Assembly: GCF_000768555.3 (NCBI RefSeq)
Contig: NZ_KN293979.1
Span: 248,001-312,000, forward strand
Source of the DNA: Roseovarius mucosus DSM 17069
Lineage (GTDB): Bacteria; Pseudomonadota; Alphaproteobacteria; Rhodobacterales; Rhodobacteraceae
DNA: 64,000 nucleotides
Direction of reading: 5' to 3'
Below are positions 1-8,556 of this stretch, one piece after another; the stretch's first letter is position 1, and each line of letters opens with the position of its first letter. Below the pieces are notes generated by a model. That model searched no databases, was not told the origin of the DNA, and saw only the letters and a program-made list of their open reading frames with translations. The position numbers were made by a program, and so were the translations under genes.

Positions 1-442
1 TCAGATGCGCCTCTTGCAGGCGCGCGATGCCGCTGCGTGCCCGGTCCAGAAGGGCGGTATCATCCAGCGGATGCGTGGCCAGCAGATGTTCGAGATCGGA
101 AGCGTGGCGGCTATCGAAATAGATGCCGCGCCGGTCGATCACGAGCCCCAGAGGCGGCTCGCCGGTGCGTCCCGGATGGAGCGAGCGCAAAAACGCATCC
201 TCGATGCGCAAGAGCCCGGAACCGGTGCGGGCCGCCACCGCCTCGCCGCGCGCAGCATAGGGGCTGCGGCCCCAGACGGCGATGAGGTCATCCCTGCCGG
301 GCCGCCCAAGGGTCAGGTCATGGCCTGCCAGTTTCAGGATACGGCGCACGCGGGTTTGCCACAGAAACCCGCCGTTGAAATAGAAAACCCGCCGGGAGGC
401 CTCGGCCTCGCCAGCGGGTTGCCCGTCAGAGGGCTGGCTCAA
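1..442 (-). CDS. kpsC: Capsular polysaccharide export protein KpsC-like (partial)
   Basis: N-terminal part (about 147 residues) of a gene that runs off the left window edge. The reverse strand encodes a start followed by RVFYFNGGF, LAGHDLTLGRP, DDLIAVWGRSP, EDAFLRSLHPGR and LGLVIDRRGIYFD. These are the hallmark N-terminal motifs of KpsC/LipA, the beta-Kdo transferase that, with KpsS, builds the lipid-linked Kdo anchor of group-2-type capsules on the cytoplasmic face. The likely start is TTG (440-442), overlapping the stop of the upstream OMA lipoprotein gene, so translation is probably coupled. It is the third gene of a kpsS - OMA lipoprotein - kpsC operon. The C-terminal part cannot be judged. 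Family call is firm; the start is inferred. Confidence 0.85.
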   Translation of the reverse strand, partial: MSQPSDGQPAGEAEASRRVFYFNGGFLWQTRVRRILKLAGHDLTLGRPGRDDLIAVWGRSPYAARGEAVAARTGSGLLRIEDAFLRSLHPGRTGEPPLGLVIDRRGIYFDSRHASDLEHLLATHPLDDTALLDRARSGIARLQEAHL

Positions 443-1587
443 AAGTCGCCCGAGAGCGTCGAGGACGCCGTCGATACCGACCCGACCGCGCCAAGCGTGC
501 CGGTAAAGGCCCCGATGACCTTGGACCATTGCGTGAACGGCGCCTCGGTCACATAGATCGTGTCGTCGTCGCGGATCGAGAAATCTCGCGCCATGAACAT
601 GCCGTTGGGCTTGGTGAGGTCGAGCACATAGACCAGACGTTGCGCGCCCTGAAGGTCGTTACGGCCCAGCACCTGATTGGCGATTTCCGCCGGTTCGTTT
701 CGCAGCACAAAGACGCCGGTCGGATCGGCGGCGGCGGTCGAGAGACCGCCCACCTGTGCGATGGCCTCAAGCGCGCTGAGGGTCTGCGTCTCGAAGGTTA
801 CGCGCGACTGAGCACCGGTCGCGCCAAGGGCGGTATAGGCGCGGGTATCGGCCTCGACCAGAATACGGTCACCACCGCGCAGGGCGATGTCGAACTGCGG
901 GTATTTGAAGAGGTCCTGAAACCAGACCTTGGAGCGTTGATCGCCGCGAATGACCGTGATCTGTGCCACCTCTGGCGGGATCGCGATGCCACCGGCAGAG
1001 GCGATCATCGCCGAGAGGGTGCGGGTGGGGGCCTCGATCGGATAGACGCCCTGACCGCTGACCGCCCCGCTGATCGACACGGTCGAGCCGTTGCCCGCAA
1101 GACGGCGCACCTCGACTTGGGGATCGGGGGTTTGCTGTTCGAGTTTCTCGGTAATGATGCGGCGGACGCCTTCGGGGGTGTTGCCTGAGGCCTTGATCCG
1201 GCCTGCATAGGGCACGAAGATAAAGCCGGAGCCGTCCACCTGAACCTCGCCCAAGGTGGTCTGGTTGGTTGCCTCGCCAGCCAAAAGCCCGTCATCGACG
1301 TTTTCCCAGATGGTCAGGCCCAAGGTATCGCCGGGGCTGATAAGGTCAGAGCCAAGCAGGCCTGCGTTCTGGAATTGGTCGGTAAAGCCGAGTGCCGGTT
1401 GCACGGCGGTCGCGCGGGTAACGCGGTCATTGACGGTCACGACAAAGGCATCGCCCTGACGCTGGACCGATCCGGCGTAGAGTTCACGCTTGTTGGGGCC
1501 CACGCGCGGCAGGCCGCATCCGGCCACGAGGGACGCAATAAGCAAAAGCGCGACAGGGCGCGCCCATCGGGTGTGTCGGGATGTCAC
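439..1587 (-). CDS. Polysaccharide export outer membrane lipoprotein (Wza/KpsD-like)
   Basis: About 382 residues from a GTG start at 1587. A GAGGAG ribosome-binding site lies 8 bases upstream, and the start puts a lipoprotein signal (RPVALLLIASLVAGC, lipidated Cys24) at the N-terminus. The longer open frame upstream to 1761 is basic and unlikely to be translated. After the lipobox comes a Poly_export (BexD/Wza) region with LISPGDTLGLTIWE and FIFVPYAGRIKASG, followed by SLBB-like repeats (around VSISGAVSGQGVYPI and ALGATGAQSRVTFE). Family members form the outer-membrane channel through which capsule or exopolysaccharide leaves. It lies between kpsS and kpsC, so capsule export is the likely job. 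No inner-membrane ABC exporter (kpsMT/E) is in the window. Confidence 0.88.
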   Translation of the reverse strand: MTSRHTRWARPVALLLIASLVAGCGLPRVGPNKRELYAGSVQRQGDAFVVTVNDRVTRATAVQPALGFTDQFQNAGLLGSDLISPGDTLGLTIWENVDDGLLAGEATNQTTLGEVQVDGSGFIFVPYAGRIKASGNTPEGVRRIITEKLEQQTPDPQVEVRRLAGNGSTVSISGAVSGQGVYPIEAPTRTLSAMIASAGGIAIPPEVAQITVIRGDQRSKVWFQDLFKYPQFDIALRGGDRILVEADTRAYTALGATGAQSRVTFETQTLSALEAIAQVGGLSTAAADPTGVFVLRNEPAEIANQVLGRNDLQGAQRLVYVLDLTKPNGMFMARDFSIRDDDTIYVTEAPFTQWSKVIGAFTGTLGAVGSVSTASSTLSGDF

Positions 1588-1684
1588 TGCTCGGTCTCCT
1601 CGACCTGTTCTTGTTCTGCCTCGGGTCTTTTTTGCCACGCTACCGGAGAAAATTGTTAAAATCCAGCATTTCCATCGCCTGCGC

Positions 1685-2977
1685 CTATGTGATGAGGCGC
1701 AACTGTTGCCGAGGGGCCGCGGTGCCAGAGCGCAGTGCGTCATAGGGGTCTTCGGCGGCAAGCATCATATCGACCGCTTGCCGCAGGAGTTGCCGCCGCC
1801 CGGACGAGGAATAGAAGCCGCCTGCAATCTGGCTGGTTTCCAGCAGAAACCGGCGATAATCGGTGTAGGCGCGGCGGTCGGGGCGCTCTGCCCCGGCAAA
1901 GAAATCGGACAAGGGTTTGGTCGAGACGAATTGCGGCTTGGCATAGACCGCCTGACCGAAGGTGCGCAGCGGAATGCCGCGCCAGAGCACCTGTTGCGCC
2001 GCGGTGGAATTGACCGTGACGGCAGAGCGCGCCTCGTCCAGCAGTTTCGCAAGCTTGCCGCCGCGCAGGTAGTGCACCCGTCCGCGCAGGCCATGGGCGC
2101 GCACAAGGCGGCGCAATTCGCTGCGGATGGGGGCGCGGCCATCCTCCAGCGGATGCGCCTTGATCACCAGATGATGATGGGGTGGCGCACCGCGCGCAAA
2201 TCCGTCGATCACGGTTTCCAGAAATTCGGTCATCGTGGAAAAGGGCGAATGGGCCTGGAACGAGGCGTCGTGTTCCAATTGCAAGAGCGCGATGTGATAG
2301 GGAAATCCGCCGGTGCGCACCCGCCATGTGGTCAGACGCCGCTCGATGGCCTGAACCGGCATTAGCACCAGCCGTTTCAGGTAGAGCTTGAACTCCTGTC
2401 CGACGGTCAGCGCGCGATGGGGGCGGAAATGGCGGTAGCGGCGGTTCAGGAAGAGGACAAAGCCATGATAAAGCGCGCCGTAGAAAACATGCTGGCGCAT
2501 GTCACCCCAACTGGCCGGGGGCAGGGCGGTGTCCATGTCCGAGTTTTCCAGAGCCTGCCGCATTTCGGGCACGCTCATTTCCATCAGGCGGGAATTGCCA
2601 TTGGTGCCGCCGCGCTCATACGTCACCCAATAGGGGCGCATGTAACCTTCTTCAAAGACATGGATCGTGAGGCCGCGCGCGCGGGCGAGCTCAACCGCTT
2701 GCGCATGGATGGGTCGGGTATCGCCATAGAGCACGAGATCGGTGATGCGCTTGTCATCGAGGATCTGGCTGAGGGTCGCGGGCCAATCCTCGGCCTGACC
2801 GAGAAAGGGCAGATAGCTGCTCCGCTGGCGCCAGAACGCCTGATCCCCGGCATTGAAGCCTACGCGCCAGACATCCGCCCCTGCCCGGCGCAGCATCTGC
2901 CCGAGTTGATAGAAGAACGGCCCATGCGGCCCCTGAAGAAACAGGAACGCGCGGTTCTCGCCGGTCAGACCAGTCAT
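1685..2977 (-). CDS. kpsS: Capsular polysaccharide biosynthesis/export protein KpsS-like
   Basis: 430 residues beginning MTGLTGENRAFLFLQGPHG. The motifs FLQGPHGPFFYQL, GADVWRVGFNAGD, LVLYGDTRPIHAQA and HVFEEGYMRPYWVTYERGG match KpsS, the partner of KpsC that adds the first Kdo to phosphatidylglycerol in the capsule anchor. Later VIKAHPLEDG, VHYLRGG and VTVNSTAAQQVLWRGIPLRTFG resemble the nucleotide-sugar-binding half of the glycosyltransferase fold. It is soluble and probably cytoplasmic, docked to the inner membrane. First gene of the minus-strand capsule operon and divergent from ribE across a 139-base gap in which I see no clear operator. Confidence 0.9.
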   Translation of the reverse strand: MTGLTGENRAFLFLQGPHGPFFYQLGQMLRRAGADVWRVGFNAGDQAFWRQRSSYLPFLGQAEDWPATLSQILDDKRITDLVLYGDTRPIHAQAVELARARGLTIHVFEEGYMRPYWVTYERGGTNGNSRLMEMSVPEMRQALENSDMDTALPPASWGDMRQHVFYGALYHGFVLFLNRRYRHFRPHRALTVGQEFKLYLKRLVLMPVQAIERRLTTWRVRTGGFPYHIALLQLEHDASFQAHSPFSTMTEFLETVIDGFARGAPPHHHLVIKAHPLEDGRAPIRSELRRLVRAHGLRGRVHYLRGGKLAKLLDEARSAVTVNSTAAQQVLWRGIPLRTFGQAVYAKPQFVSTKPLSDFFAGAERPDRRAYTDYRRFLLETSQIAGGFYSSSGRRQLLRQAVDMMLAAEDPYDALRSGTAAPRQQLRLIT

Positions 2978-3116
2978 GGCAGTGTCTCTTGCCTTTGCGC
3001 TCGATCACGCTTTCTACTGCAAAAATCGGGCGAAAATAAGCCCTGTCGGCTGCGGTCTCTTGTCTGGCGGCGGTGAGGGCGGTAGGGGTCACGAGATACC
3101 AAGAGGAGAGCGATAC

Positions 3117-3704
3117 ATGTTCACGGGCATCATCACCGATGTGGGGCGCATAGAGGCGGTCGAGCATCGTGGCGATCTGCGCGCGCGGATTGGCACTGGC
3201 TATGATACCGCACGGATCGAGATTGGTGCCTCTATCGCCTGTGACGGCGTGTGCCTGACGGTTGTGGCGCTCGGGTCCGGCTGGTTCGACGTGGATATTT
3301 CGGCCGAAACCCTGTCCAAGACCAATCTGTCGGGTTGGGCTGAGGGGCGGCGCGTCAATCTGGAAAGGGCGCTGCGGGTCGGCGATGAATTGGGCGGGCA
3401 TATCGTGTCGGGCCATGTCGATGGCTTGGCCGAGGTCTTGGGATTGCGCGACGAGGGCGACAGCACCCGCGTCACGCTACGCGCGCCCGCGTCCCTCGCA
3501 CGGTTCATCGCCCCCAAGGGATCGGTGGCGCTCAACGGCACCTCGCTTACCGTCAACGAGGTCGAGGGCTGCGACTTCGGGATCAACTTTATCCCGCATA
3601 CCAAATCCGTGACCACATGGGGCGATGTGGCACTGGGGGATATGGTCAATCTCGAGATCGACACGCTGGCGCGCTATGTGGCGCGGCTGGCCGAGGCGGG
3701 TTAG
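3117..3704 (+). CDS. ribE: Riboflavin synthase, alpha subunit
   Basis: 195 residues from the ATG at 3117, preceded by AAGAGGAGAG; the open frame reaches further back, but MFTGIITDVG is the canonical N-terminus. It converts two molecules of 6,7-dimethyl-8-ribityllumazine to riboflavin plus a pyrimidinedione that is recycled. Two lumazine-binding repeats are visible: the first with IACDGVCLTVV and DVDISAETLSKTNLSGW, the second with HIVSGHVDG and GSVALNGTSLTVNEV. Length is normal. The partner genes ribBX and ribH sit about 40 kb away, so the pathway is split in this genome. I see no FMN riboswitch upstream. Confidence 0.95.
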   Translation: MFTGIITDVGRIEAVEHRGDLRARIGTGYDTARIEIGASIACDGVCLTVVALGSGWFDVDISAETLSKTNLSGWAEGRRVNLERALRVGDELGGHIVSGHVDGLAEVLGLRDEGDSTRVTLRAPASLARFIAPKGSVALNGTSLTVNEVEGCDFGINFIPHTKSVTTWGDVALGDMVNLEIDTLARYVARLAEAG

Positions 3705-4564
3705 GTCTCGACCGGCACGGCGGCGCGGTAGAGATGCCATGTTGCGTGCCCAAGCACCGGCAGAACGATCACCAACCCAAGGAACGCTGGCAGCATCCCG
3801 AGGGTCATGCCAAGCGCCACGATCAGGCCCCATGTGGCGACAATGCGCGGATTGCGCCGCGCCACGGCAACCGAGGTCATCACCGCCACAGGCAGGCCCA
3901 CGCGCCGGTCGATCAGCATCGGGAATGAGATCAGGCTGAGCACGAGAACGGCGGCGGCAAAGACAAAGCCCGTGGCCATGCCCAAGATGATCATTTGCCA
4001 GCCCGCCCCGGTGGTCAGCACATCCTGCGCAAAGCCCATCAGGCTGCTGGGCGGAAGCGGCCCAAGCGTGAGGTCGTAGATATATTTCGCGGCGAACATC
4101 CAGACCACGAAAAGCCCCATGAGATAGACCCCCAGTACCAGCACCGGCCCCAGAACATGTGCGCGCAGAGCGCGCAGGGCGGTACCCCAGCCCGTTGCCT
4201 GCCCGGTTTCGCGCTGACGGCTCATTTCATAGAGCCCGGTTCCGATCACCGGACCCAGCAGGGTGAACCCTGCCGCCAGCGGAAAGAGCAGGTGCAGATT
4301 GGCCGAATGAAACGCCGTAAGGGCCAGCGTGATGCCGATCAGCGGATAGATCGCGATGAGAAAGAACACGTCGCTGCGCAGGGCCACGAAATCCGCCAGC
4401 CCCTTGTGCAGGGCGGTCATAAGGTCGTCATGGCTGAGGGTGCGCACCTCGGGTGGGGTGGTGATTTCGCTGCCGAGCGCCTCGGCGGCGTCAGACGCGC
4501 TACGTCCCGCGCTTGCGGTGGTGCCCGCCAGCCATGTCAATGGATTGCCGATGGTCTTGGTCAT
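3701..4564 (-). CDS. DUF2189 domain-containing integral membrane protein
   Basis: 287 residues from the ATG at 4564 (MTKTIGNPL), with GGGAGGCC upstream. The protein has about six hydrophobic segments (FFLIAIYPLIGITLALTAF, LLFPLAAGFTLLGPVIG, VLGPVLVLGVYLMGLFVVW, MIILGMATGFVFAAAVLVL and two near the C-terminus). It matches the DUF2189 family, which is widespread in alphaproteobacteria and sometimes described as cytochrome-c-oxidase-subunit-I-like, but it has no assigned function. It is convergent with ribE, the two stop regions overlapping by 4 bases. The first 60 residues look soluble. Confidence 0.8.
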   Translation of the reverse strand: MTKTIGNPLTWLAGTTASAGRSASDAAEALGSEITTPPEVRTLSHDDLMTALHKGLADFVALRSDVFFLIAIYPLIGITLALTAFHSANLHLLFPLAAGFTLLGPVIGTGLYEMSRQRETGQATGWGTALRALRAHVLGPVLVLGVYLMGLFVVWMFAAKYIYDLTLGPLPPSSLMGFAQDVLTTGAGWQMIILGMATGFVFAAAVLVLSLISFPMLIDRRVGLPVAVMTSVAVARRNPRIVATWGLIVALGMTLGMLPAFLGLVIVLPVLGHATWHLYRAAVPVET

Positions 4565-4683
4565 TCTGGCCTCCCTTTCCGGGGCGCGGATGCCGAAGGT
4601 CCGGCATTGCGCCGTCACGTTGTGGTGGAACAAGGATACCACGGATTGCCTCTGCCGTCACATCACGATGGAGCGACGGGGAT

Positions 4684-5469
4684 TCAGCCCTCTCGTCTGC
4701 GCGAGGGGACGCGATTTTCGACCCAGCGGAACATCAGTGCGATAAGGCCCGCGATGATCATGTAGACCAGTGCCAGCAGCAACAGCGGTTCATAGACGAT
4801 GAAGGTGTCGGCGCGCACGCGGCTCGAAACCGCGTAAATCTCGATCACGGTGATGGTTGCGACCAGTGGTGTTGCCTTGAGTTGCAGGATGGTTTCGCCG
4901 CCCAGCGTGGGCAGGACATTGCGAATGGCCTGCGGTAGCCATATCCGGCGAAAGATCGTGAAACGCGGCATGCCAAAGGCGCGCGCGGCCTCAAGCTGGC
5001 CTTTTTGCACGCTAGCAAAGCCGCCGCGCATCACCTCGCCCTCGTAGCCCGCATAGGACAGGGTGAGCGCCAGAACGGCATAGGGCCAGGCCTGACGCAG
5101 ATAGGGCCACAGCTCTGACCCGCGTATCCACGGGTATTGCGGGAAAAGAGAGCCAAGGCCGTAATAAAGCAGCCAGATTTGCAGAAGAAGCGGCGTGCCG
5201 CGAATGACGGTGCAAAAGACGCGGGCAGGGGCAGCCAGATACCAGGGCCCTGCCGCCTGTGCCAGTCCAAGCGGAACGGCGAGCGCAAAGCCTAGCACCA
5301 CCGTCACCACCAATATCCAGATCGTGCGCCACAGACCTTCGAGCGCGAGCGGCAGATATTGCGGCAACCAGTCCCATCGCAGCGACAGGGCGCACCAGAT
5401 CACGAAACCGGCAAAGAGCGCCATCAGGAAGAGGCGGCGCGGGATCAGGAGGGCGCGCAGATCGCTCAT
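4684..5469 (-). CDS. Polar amino acid ABC transporter permease (HisM/ArtM-type)
   Basis: 261 residues with the HisMQ permease layout: an N-terminal hydrophobic anchor, EGLWRTIWILVVTVVLGFAL, the periplasmic RGTPLLLQIWLLYYGL motif and the cytoplasmic EAA loop (GQLEAARAFGMPRFTIFRRIWLPQAIR) that docks on the ATPase. It should form a heterodimeric inner-membrane pore with the permease at 5466-6218. The start overlaps that gene's stop by 4 bases. It is the last gene of a four-gene importer operon. Substrate is inferred from the operon: basic amino acids or arginine-related compounds. Confidence 0.9.
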   Translation of the reverse strand: MSDLRALLIPRRLFLMALFAGFVIWCALSLRWDWLPQYLPLALEGLWRTIWILVVTVVLGFALAVPLGLAQAAGPWYLAAPARVFCTVIRGTPLLLQIWLLYYGLGSLFPQYPWIRGSELWPYLRQAWPYAVLALTLSYAGYEGEVMRGGFASVQKGQLEAARAFGMPRFTIFRRIWLPQAIRNVLPTLGGETILQLKATPLVATITVIEIYAVSSRVRADTFIVYEPLLLLALVYMIIAGLIALMFRWVENRVPSRRREG

Positions 5470-6218
5470 CGCCCGCCCTCACGCAGGGAGGGTTGACCGC
5501 GCCGGGCCCATTTTTCGATCCGGGAAAAGATCACCCCGGAAAACAGCGTGATGAGCAAGTAAAGCCCGCCCGCCGCGAGGAAAAAGGTGAAATAGGCCCG
5601 CGTGCTGCCCGCCGCCTGTCGTGTTTCCAGCGTTAACTCGCTAAAGCCTACGATTGCCAACAAGGCCGTGTCCTTGGTGGCAATCAGCCACAGGTTTGCC
5701 AGCCCCGGCGTGGCAAAGCCCATCATTGCGGGGATTGTTACCCGCCGCAGCGTCATCAGCGGCGGCATGCCAAAGGCGCGTGCGGCTTCGAGTTGACCGG
5801 GCGGGATCGCCTGAATGGCGCCGCGCAAGACCTCGGTCGCATAGGCCCCTTGCACCACGCCCAAGACCCAGATGCCCGCAACCACGCCGCTGATCTCGAC
5901 CCGGTCATAGCCCATGGCGGTTGCGGCCTGATTGATCAGGTCAGAGCCGACGTAATAGAGGATCAGGATCAGCACCAGTTCCGGCACGGCGCGGATGACG
6001 GTGGTGTAGATCGCCAGAAGATCGCGCAGGAGCGGCCCGCCATAGAGCTTGCCATAGGCGCCACCCAACCCGATCAGAAGGCCAAAGCCAAAGGCCCCGA
6101 GCGCGATCTGGAGCGAATTCACCAGTCCGCGCAAGAGGTTGGCCCCCCAGCCCGGAGGCTCTAGCGACAAGAGGCTGGCGGCTTCCGCCAGCCCCAATGT
6201 GTCCAGCAGCGCCTCCAA
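5466..6218 (-). CDS. Polar amino acid ABC transporter permease (HisQ/ArtQ-type)
   Basis: 250 residues. It shows NLLRGLVNSLQIALGAFGFGLLIG, TVIRAVPELVLILILYYVG and the EAA loop GQLEAARAFGMPPLMTLRRVTIPAMM typical of the HisQ-type half of polar amino acid importers. Some five transmembrane segments are evident. It follows the binding-protein gene after 5 bases and overlaps the second permease gene, so all four genes are almost certainly one transcript. It pairs with the HisM-type subunit to make the pore. Confidence 0.9.
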   Translation of the reverse strand: MEALLDTLGLAEAASLLSLEPPGWGANLLRGLVNSLQIALGAFGFGLLIGLGGAYGKLYGGPLLRDLLAIYTTVIRAVPELVLILILYYVGSDLINQAATAMGYDRVEISGVVAGIWVLGVVQGAYATEVLRGAIQAIPPGQLEAARAFGMPPLMTLRRVTIPAMMGFATPGLANLWLIATKDTALLAIVGFSELTLETRQAAGSTRAYFTFFLAAGGLYLLITLFSGVIFSRIEKWARRGQPSLREGGR

Positions 6219-6223
6219 CGGGC

Positions 6224-6985
6224 TTAGTAGATGCTGGCTTTGAAGTAGCGCGCGGTGATCTCCGCATGGGTGCCATCGGCCAGAATAGCGGCGATGCCCT
6301 TGTTGAGCGCCTCGCGCAGGGCATCGTCCCCCTTGCGCACCCCTGCGCCAACTCCAAGCCCGAGAATGGCCGGGTCGTCAGCGACATTGCCCTTGATCTC
6401 GCAGCAGGCGCCCGCGTCTGTGGACACGAAATCCGCCATGGCGATGCTGTCGGCCTGCGTGGCGTCGATCCGGCCTGCGACCAGATCCTGATTGGCCTCG
6501 TCCTGCGTCTGATAGATGCGGATCTCGGCGGCGTCCTTGAAGTATTCCTGCGCATAGGCCTGATGAATGGTCGAGGCCTGAACGCCGATGATCTTGCCTT
6601 TCAGGCCTTCGGGGGTGGCGTCGATGTCGACCGCCTTGTCAGCCACGACCACGGTTGGTGTGTTGTAGTAAGGGTCGGAAAAGTCGATGGTTTTCATCCG
6701 CTCTTCGGTGATCGACATGGAGGCCATGATGGCGTCGATCTGGCCGCCGGTGAGCGAGGGGATGATCCCGTCCCATGCCACCGGGGTGATCACGCAGTTA
6801 AGTTCTGCGGCCTTGCACACCGCGTCGATCACATCGACCTCCCAGCCGACCCAGGTGCCCGAGCTGTCGAGCGAGGCAAAGGGCGGATAGGGTTCGGCGG
6901 CGATGCCGATCTTGACCTCTTGCGCGGCAAGCCCGGTGCCGAGGGCCGCCAAAGTGGCGGCGGCGAGGATGGTTTTCAGTGTCAT
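6224..6985 (-). CDS. Periplasmic amino-acid-binding protein (lysine/arginine/ornithine type)
   Basis: 253 residues. An N-terminal signal peptide (MTLKTILAAATLAALGTGLA, cleavage near AAQ) is followed by an SBP_bac_3 domain: EVKIGIAAEPYPPFASLDSSG, GWEVDVIDAVCKAAELNCVITPVAWDGIIPSL, INAIMASMSITEERMKTIDFSDPYY-type motif and a C-terminal GKIIGVQASTIHQAYAQEY. This is the HisJ/ArgT fold. Binding proteins of this subgroup take cationic amino acids and related opines. The context (a divergent dimethylarginine-hydrolase operon) suggests an arginine derivative, which is inference. Confidence 0.9.
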   Translation of the reverse strand: MTLKTILAAATLAALGTGLAAQEVKIGIAAEPYPPFASLDSSGTWVGWEVDVIDAVCKAAELNCVITPVAWDGIIPSLTGGQIDAIMASMSITEERMKTIDFSDPYYNTPTVVVADKAVDIDATPEGLKGKIIGVQASTIHQAYAQEYFKDAAEIRIYQTQDEANQDLVAGRIDATQADSIAMADFVSTDAGACCEIKGNVADDPAILGLGVGAGVRKGDDALREALNKGIAAILADGTHAEITARYFKASIY

Positions 6986-7023
6986 GTCAGTCTCCCTTGT
7001 TGGTTGGTTTGATCTGCCCCGCC

Positions 7024-7821
7024 TTATCCGACGGTTTGCAGGAATTGCTTGAGGCGGGCCGATTGCGGCGCGCCAAAGACGCGCTCGGGGGGGCCTTCTT
7101 CCTCGATCCGGCCCTGGTAGAGATAGACCACATGGCTGGCCACCTCGCGGGCGAATTTCATCTCATGGGTGACGATCAGCATGGTGCGCCCTTCGGCGGC
7201 AAGATCGCGGATCACGCTGAGCACCTCGCCGACAAGCTCGGGGTCAAGCGCGCTGGTGGGTTCGTCAAAGAGCATCACTGCGGGGTCAACGGCCAAGGCG
7301 CGTGCAATGGCGGCGCGCTGTTGTTGGCCACCGGACAGAAAGGCGGGAAAGGTATCGGCCTTGTCGCCAAGGCCAACGCGATCAAGCAGCGCGCGCGCCC
7401 GCTCAATCGCCTGATTTTTCGGGGTTTTCAGGACATGCACCGGCACTTCGATCACATTCTCAAGCAAGGTGCGATGGGTCCAGAGGTTGAAGGCCTGAAA
7501 CACCATGCCAAGCCTCGTGCGGATACGCTCGATCTGGCGGCGGTCGGCGGGGCTTCCGTCGGCGCGCATGGCGATTTCCTCGCCATTGACCACGATCCGG
7601 CCCGATGTGGGCGTCTCAAGGAAATTGATACAGCGCAGCATGGTCGACTTGCCCGAGCCTGACCCGCCGATGATCGCGACCACATCGCCCTTTTGTGCGG
7701 TGAGCGACACGCCCTTGAGCACTTCGAGCGGCCCGAATGACTTGTGCAGGTCTTCGACAAGGATCGCGGGAGGCACCGGGACGGGCGCGTCGGACGGTCG
7801 GGGCGCTGCGGTCAAGGGCAT
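7024..7821 (-). CDS. Polar amino acid ABC transporter ATPase (HisP/ArtP-type)
   Basis: 265 residues from the ATG at 7821; the frame continues to 8124, but that extension lies inside the divergent tetR gene and lacks homology. Walker [10 protein letters not shown] (52-60), signature LSGGQQQR, Walker [14 protein letters not shown] and the H-loop IVTHEM are intact. It powers the importer formed with the two permeases downstream. It is the first gene of the operon, 38 bases ahead of the binding-protein gene, and its promoter must lie in the 93-base gap shared with the TetR gene. Confidence 0.92.
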   Translation of the reverse strand: MPLTAAPRPSDAPVPVPPAILVEDLHKSFGPLEVLKGVSLTAQKGDVVAIIGGSGSGKSTMLRCINFLETPTSGRIVVNGEEIAMRADGSPADRRQIERIRTRLGMVFQAFNLWTHRTLLENVIEVPVHVLKTPKNQAIERARALLDRVGLGDKADTFPAFLSGGQQQRAAIARALAVDPAVMLFDEPTSALDPELVGEVLSVIRDLAAEGRTMLIVTHEMKFAREVASHVVYLYQGRIEEEGPPERVFGAPQSARLKQFLQTVG

Positions 7822-7868
7822 GTCTCCGGCGTGGGCACTTTCGGCTTGTAGTAAGGCGGAAGAGTCGT

Positions 7869-7888
7869 AATTATGCAAGCGTATAATT
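7869..7888. promoter_or_regulatory. 20-bp palindrome, probable TetR operator
   Basis: AATTAT, 8-base spacer, ATAATT: a perfect inverted repeat with 6-bp arms in an otherwise GC-rich gap between the divergent ABC-importer operon and the TetR-type regulator gene. TetR family members usually bind 15-20 bp palindromes in exactly this position, so it may control both directions. Site identity is inferred from position and symmetry only. Confidence 0.5.
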
Positions 7889-7914
7889 GTTCGCGCCGGA
7901 GGATGCAGGCGACC

Positions 7915-8556
7915 ATGACCGGAGAACGCCGCAAATTCAGGCGCGAAGGGGCCGACACCCGCCGTCAGGCGCTGGTGCTGGCCACGCTCGATCTGATCGC
8001 GGAACAAGGTGTGCGCGGGGCCACGGTGCGCGCCATCGCAGAGCGGGCGGATGTGACCCAAGGTCTTATCCGGCATTACTTTTCCACCAAGGATGAGCTG
8101 GTGCAAGAGGCCTATCTCGCGCATATGGCGGGGCTGACAGAACAGACCTTTGCCGGGGTTGCGGAGCGGGAAACGGCGCGCGAACGGTTGGCGGCGCTGG
8201 TGGTGGCCTCGGTCACGCCGCCGGTGGTGGATTCGGCCTCGGTCGGGCTATGGGCCGGGTTTCTCAACCATGTGCGGCAGGATGCGCGGATGCGCGCGGT
8301 GCATGCGCAGACCTATCACGATTTCCGCGACCGGTTGGAGGGGTTGATCGTGGCGGCGCTGGAAGAGGCGGGGCGCGGCCCTGATGCGGGGCAGGCGCGG
8401 CGGCTGGCGATTGCCTGCAACGCGGTGATTGACGGGCTCTGGCTGGAAGGTGGCGCGCTGCCCGAGGCGTTTGGGCCGGACGAACTGACCGGAATTGCCC
8501 TGACTGCGGTGGGGGCGATTTTGCAACTGGATTTGGAAGAGGCGGCGAAAACATGA
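7915..8556 (+). CDS. TetR/AcrR family transcriptional regulator (BetI-like)
   Basis: 213 residues from the ATG at 7915; ATGs at 7873 and 7903 are also in frame, but the first lies inside the putative operator and the second directly abuts the GGAGG. The N-terminal DNA-binding domain shows LDLIAEQGVRGATVRAIAERADVTQGLIRHYFSTKDELV, the classic TetR helix-turn-helix. The C-terminal half (SVGLWAGFLNHVRQDARMRAVH, AIACNAVIDGLWLEGG) resembles the BetI-type ligand domain. It overlaps the aminotransferase gene by 4 bases, so it is the first gene of the catabolic operon and probably autoregulates. BetI itself senses choline; no choline genes are here, so the ligand is probably different. Confidence 0.88.
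   Translation: MTGERRKFRREGADTRRQALVLATLDLIAEQGVRGATVRAIAERADVTQGLIRHYFSTKDELVQEAYLAHMAGLTEQTFAGVAERETARERLAALVVASVTPPVVDSASVGLWAGFLNHVRQDARMRAVHAQTYHDFRDRLEGLIVAALEEAGRGPDAGQARRLAIACNAVIDGLWLEGGALPEAFGPDELTGIALTAVGAILQLDLEEAAKT

Noticed and set aside
439..1761. Longer form of the OMA lipoprotein (start 1761)
   Set aside because: The first 58 codons are basic and would bury the lipoprotein signal; GTG 1587 has a strong ribosome-binding site.
2978..3116. FMN riboswitch upstream of ribE
   Set aside because: The conserved AGGGGC/GCGGTG pattern of the FMN aptamer is not present.
7024..8124. Longer form of the importer ATPase (start 8124)
   Set aside because: The extension lies within the divergent tetR gene and has no ATPase similarity; ATG 7821 fits the family.
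7915..8556. Naming the TetR gene betI
   Set aside because: No choline or betaine genes adjoin it; only the general fold supports the similarity.
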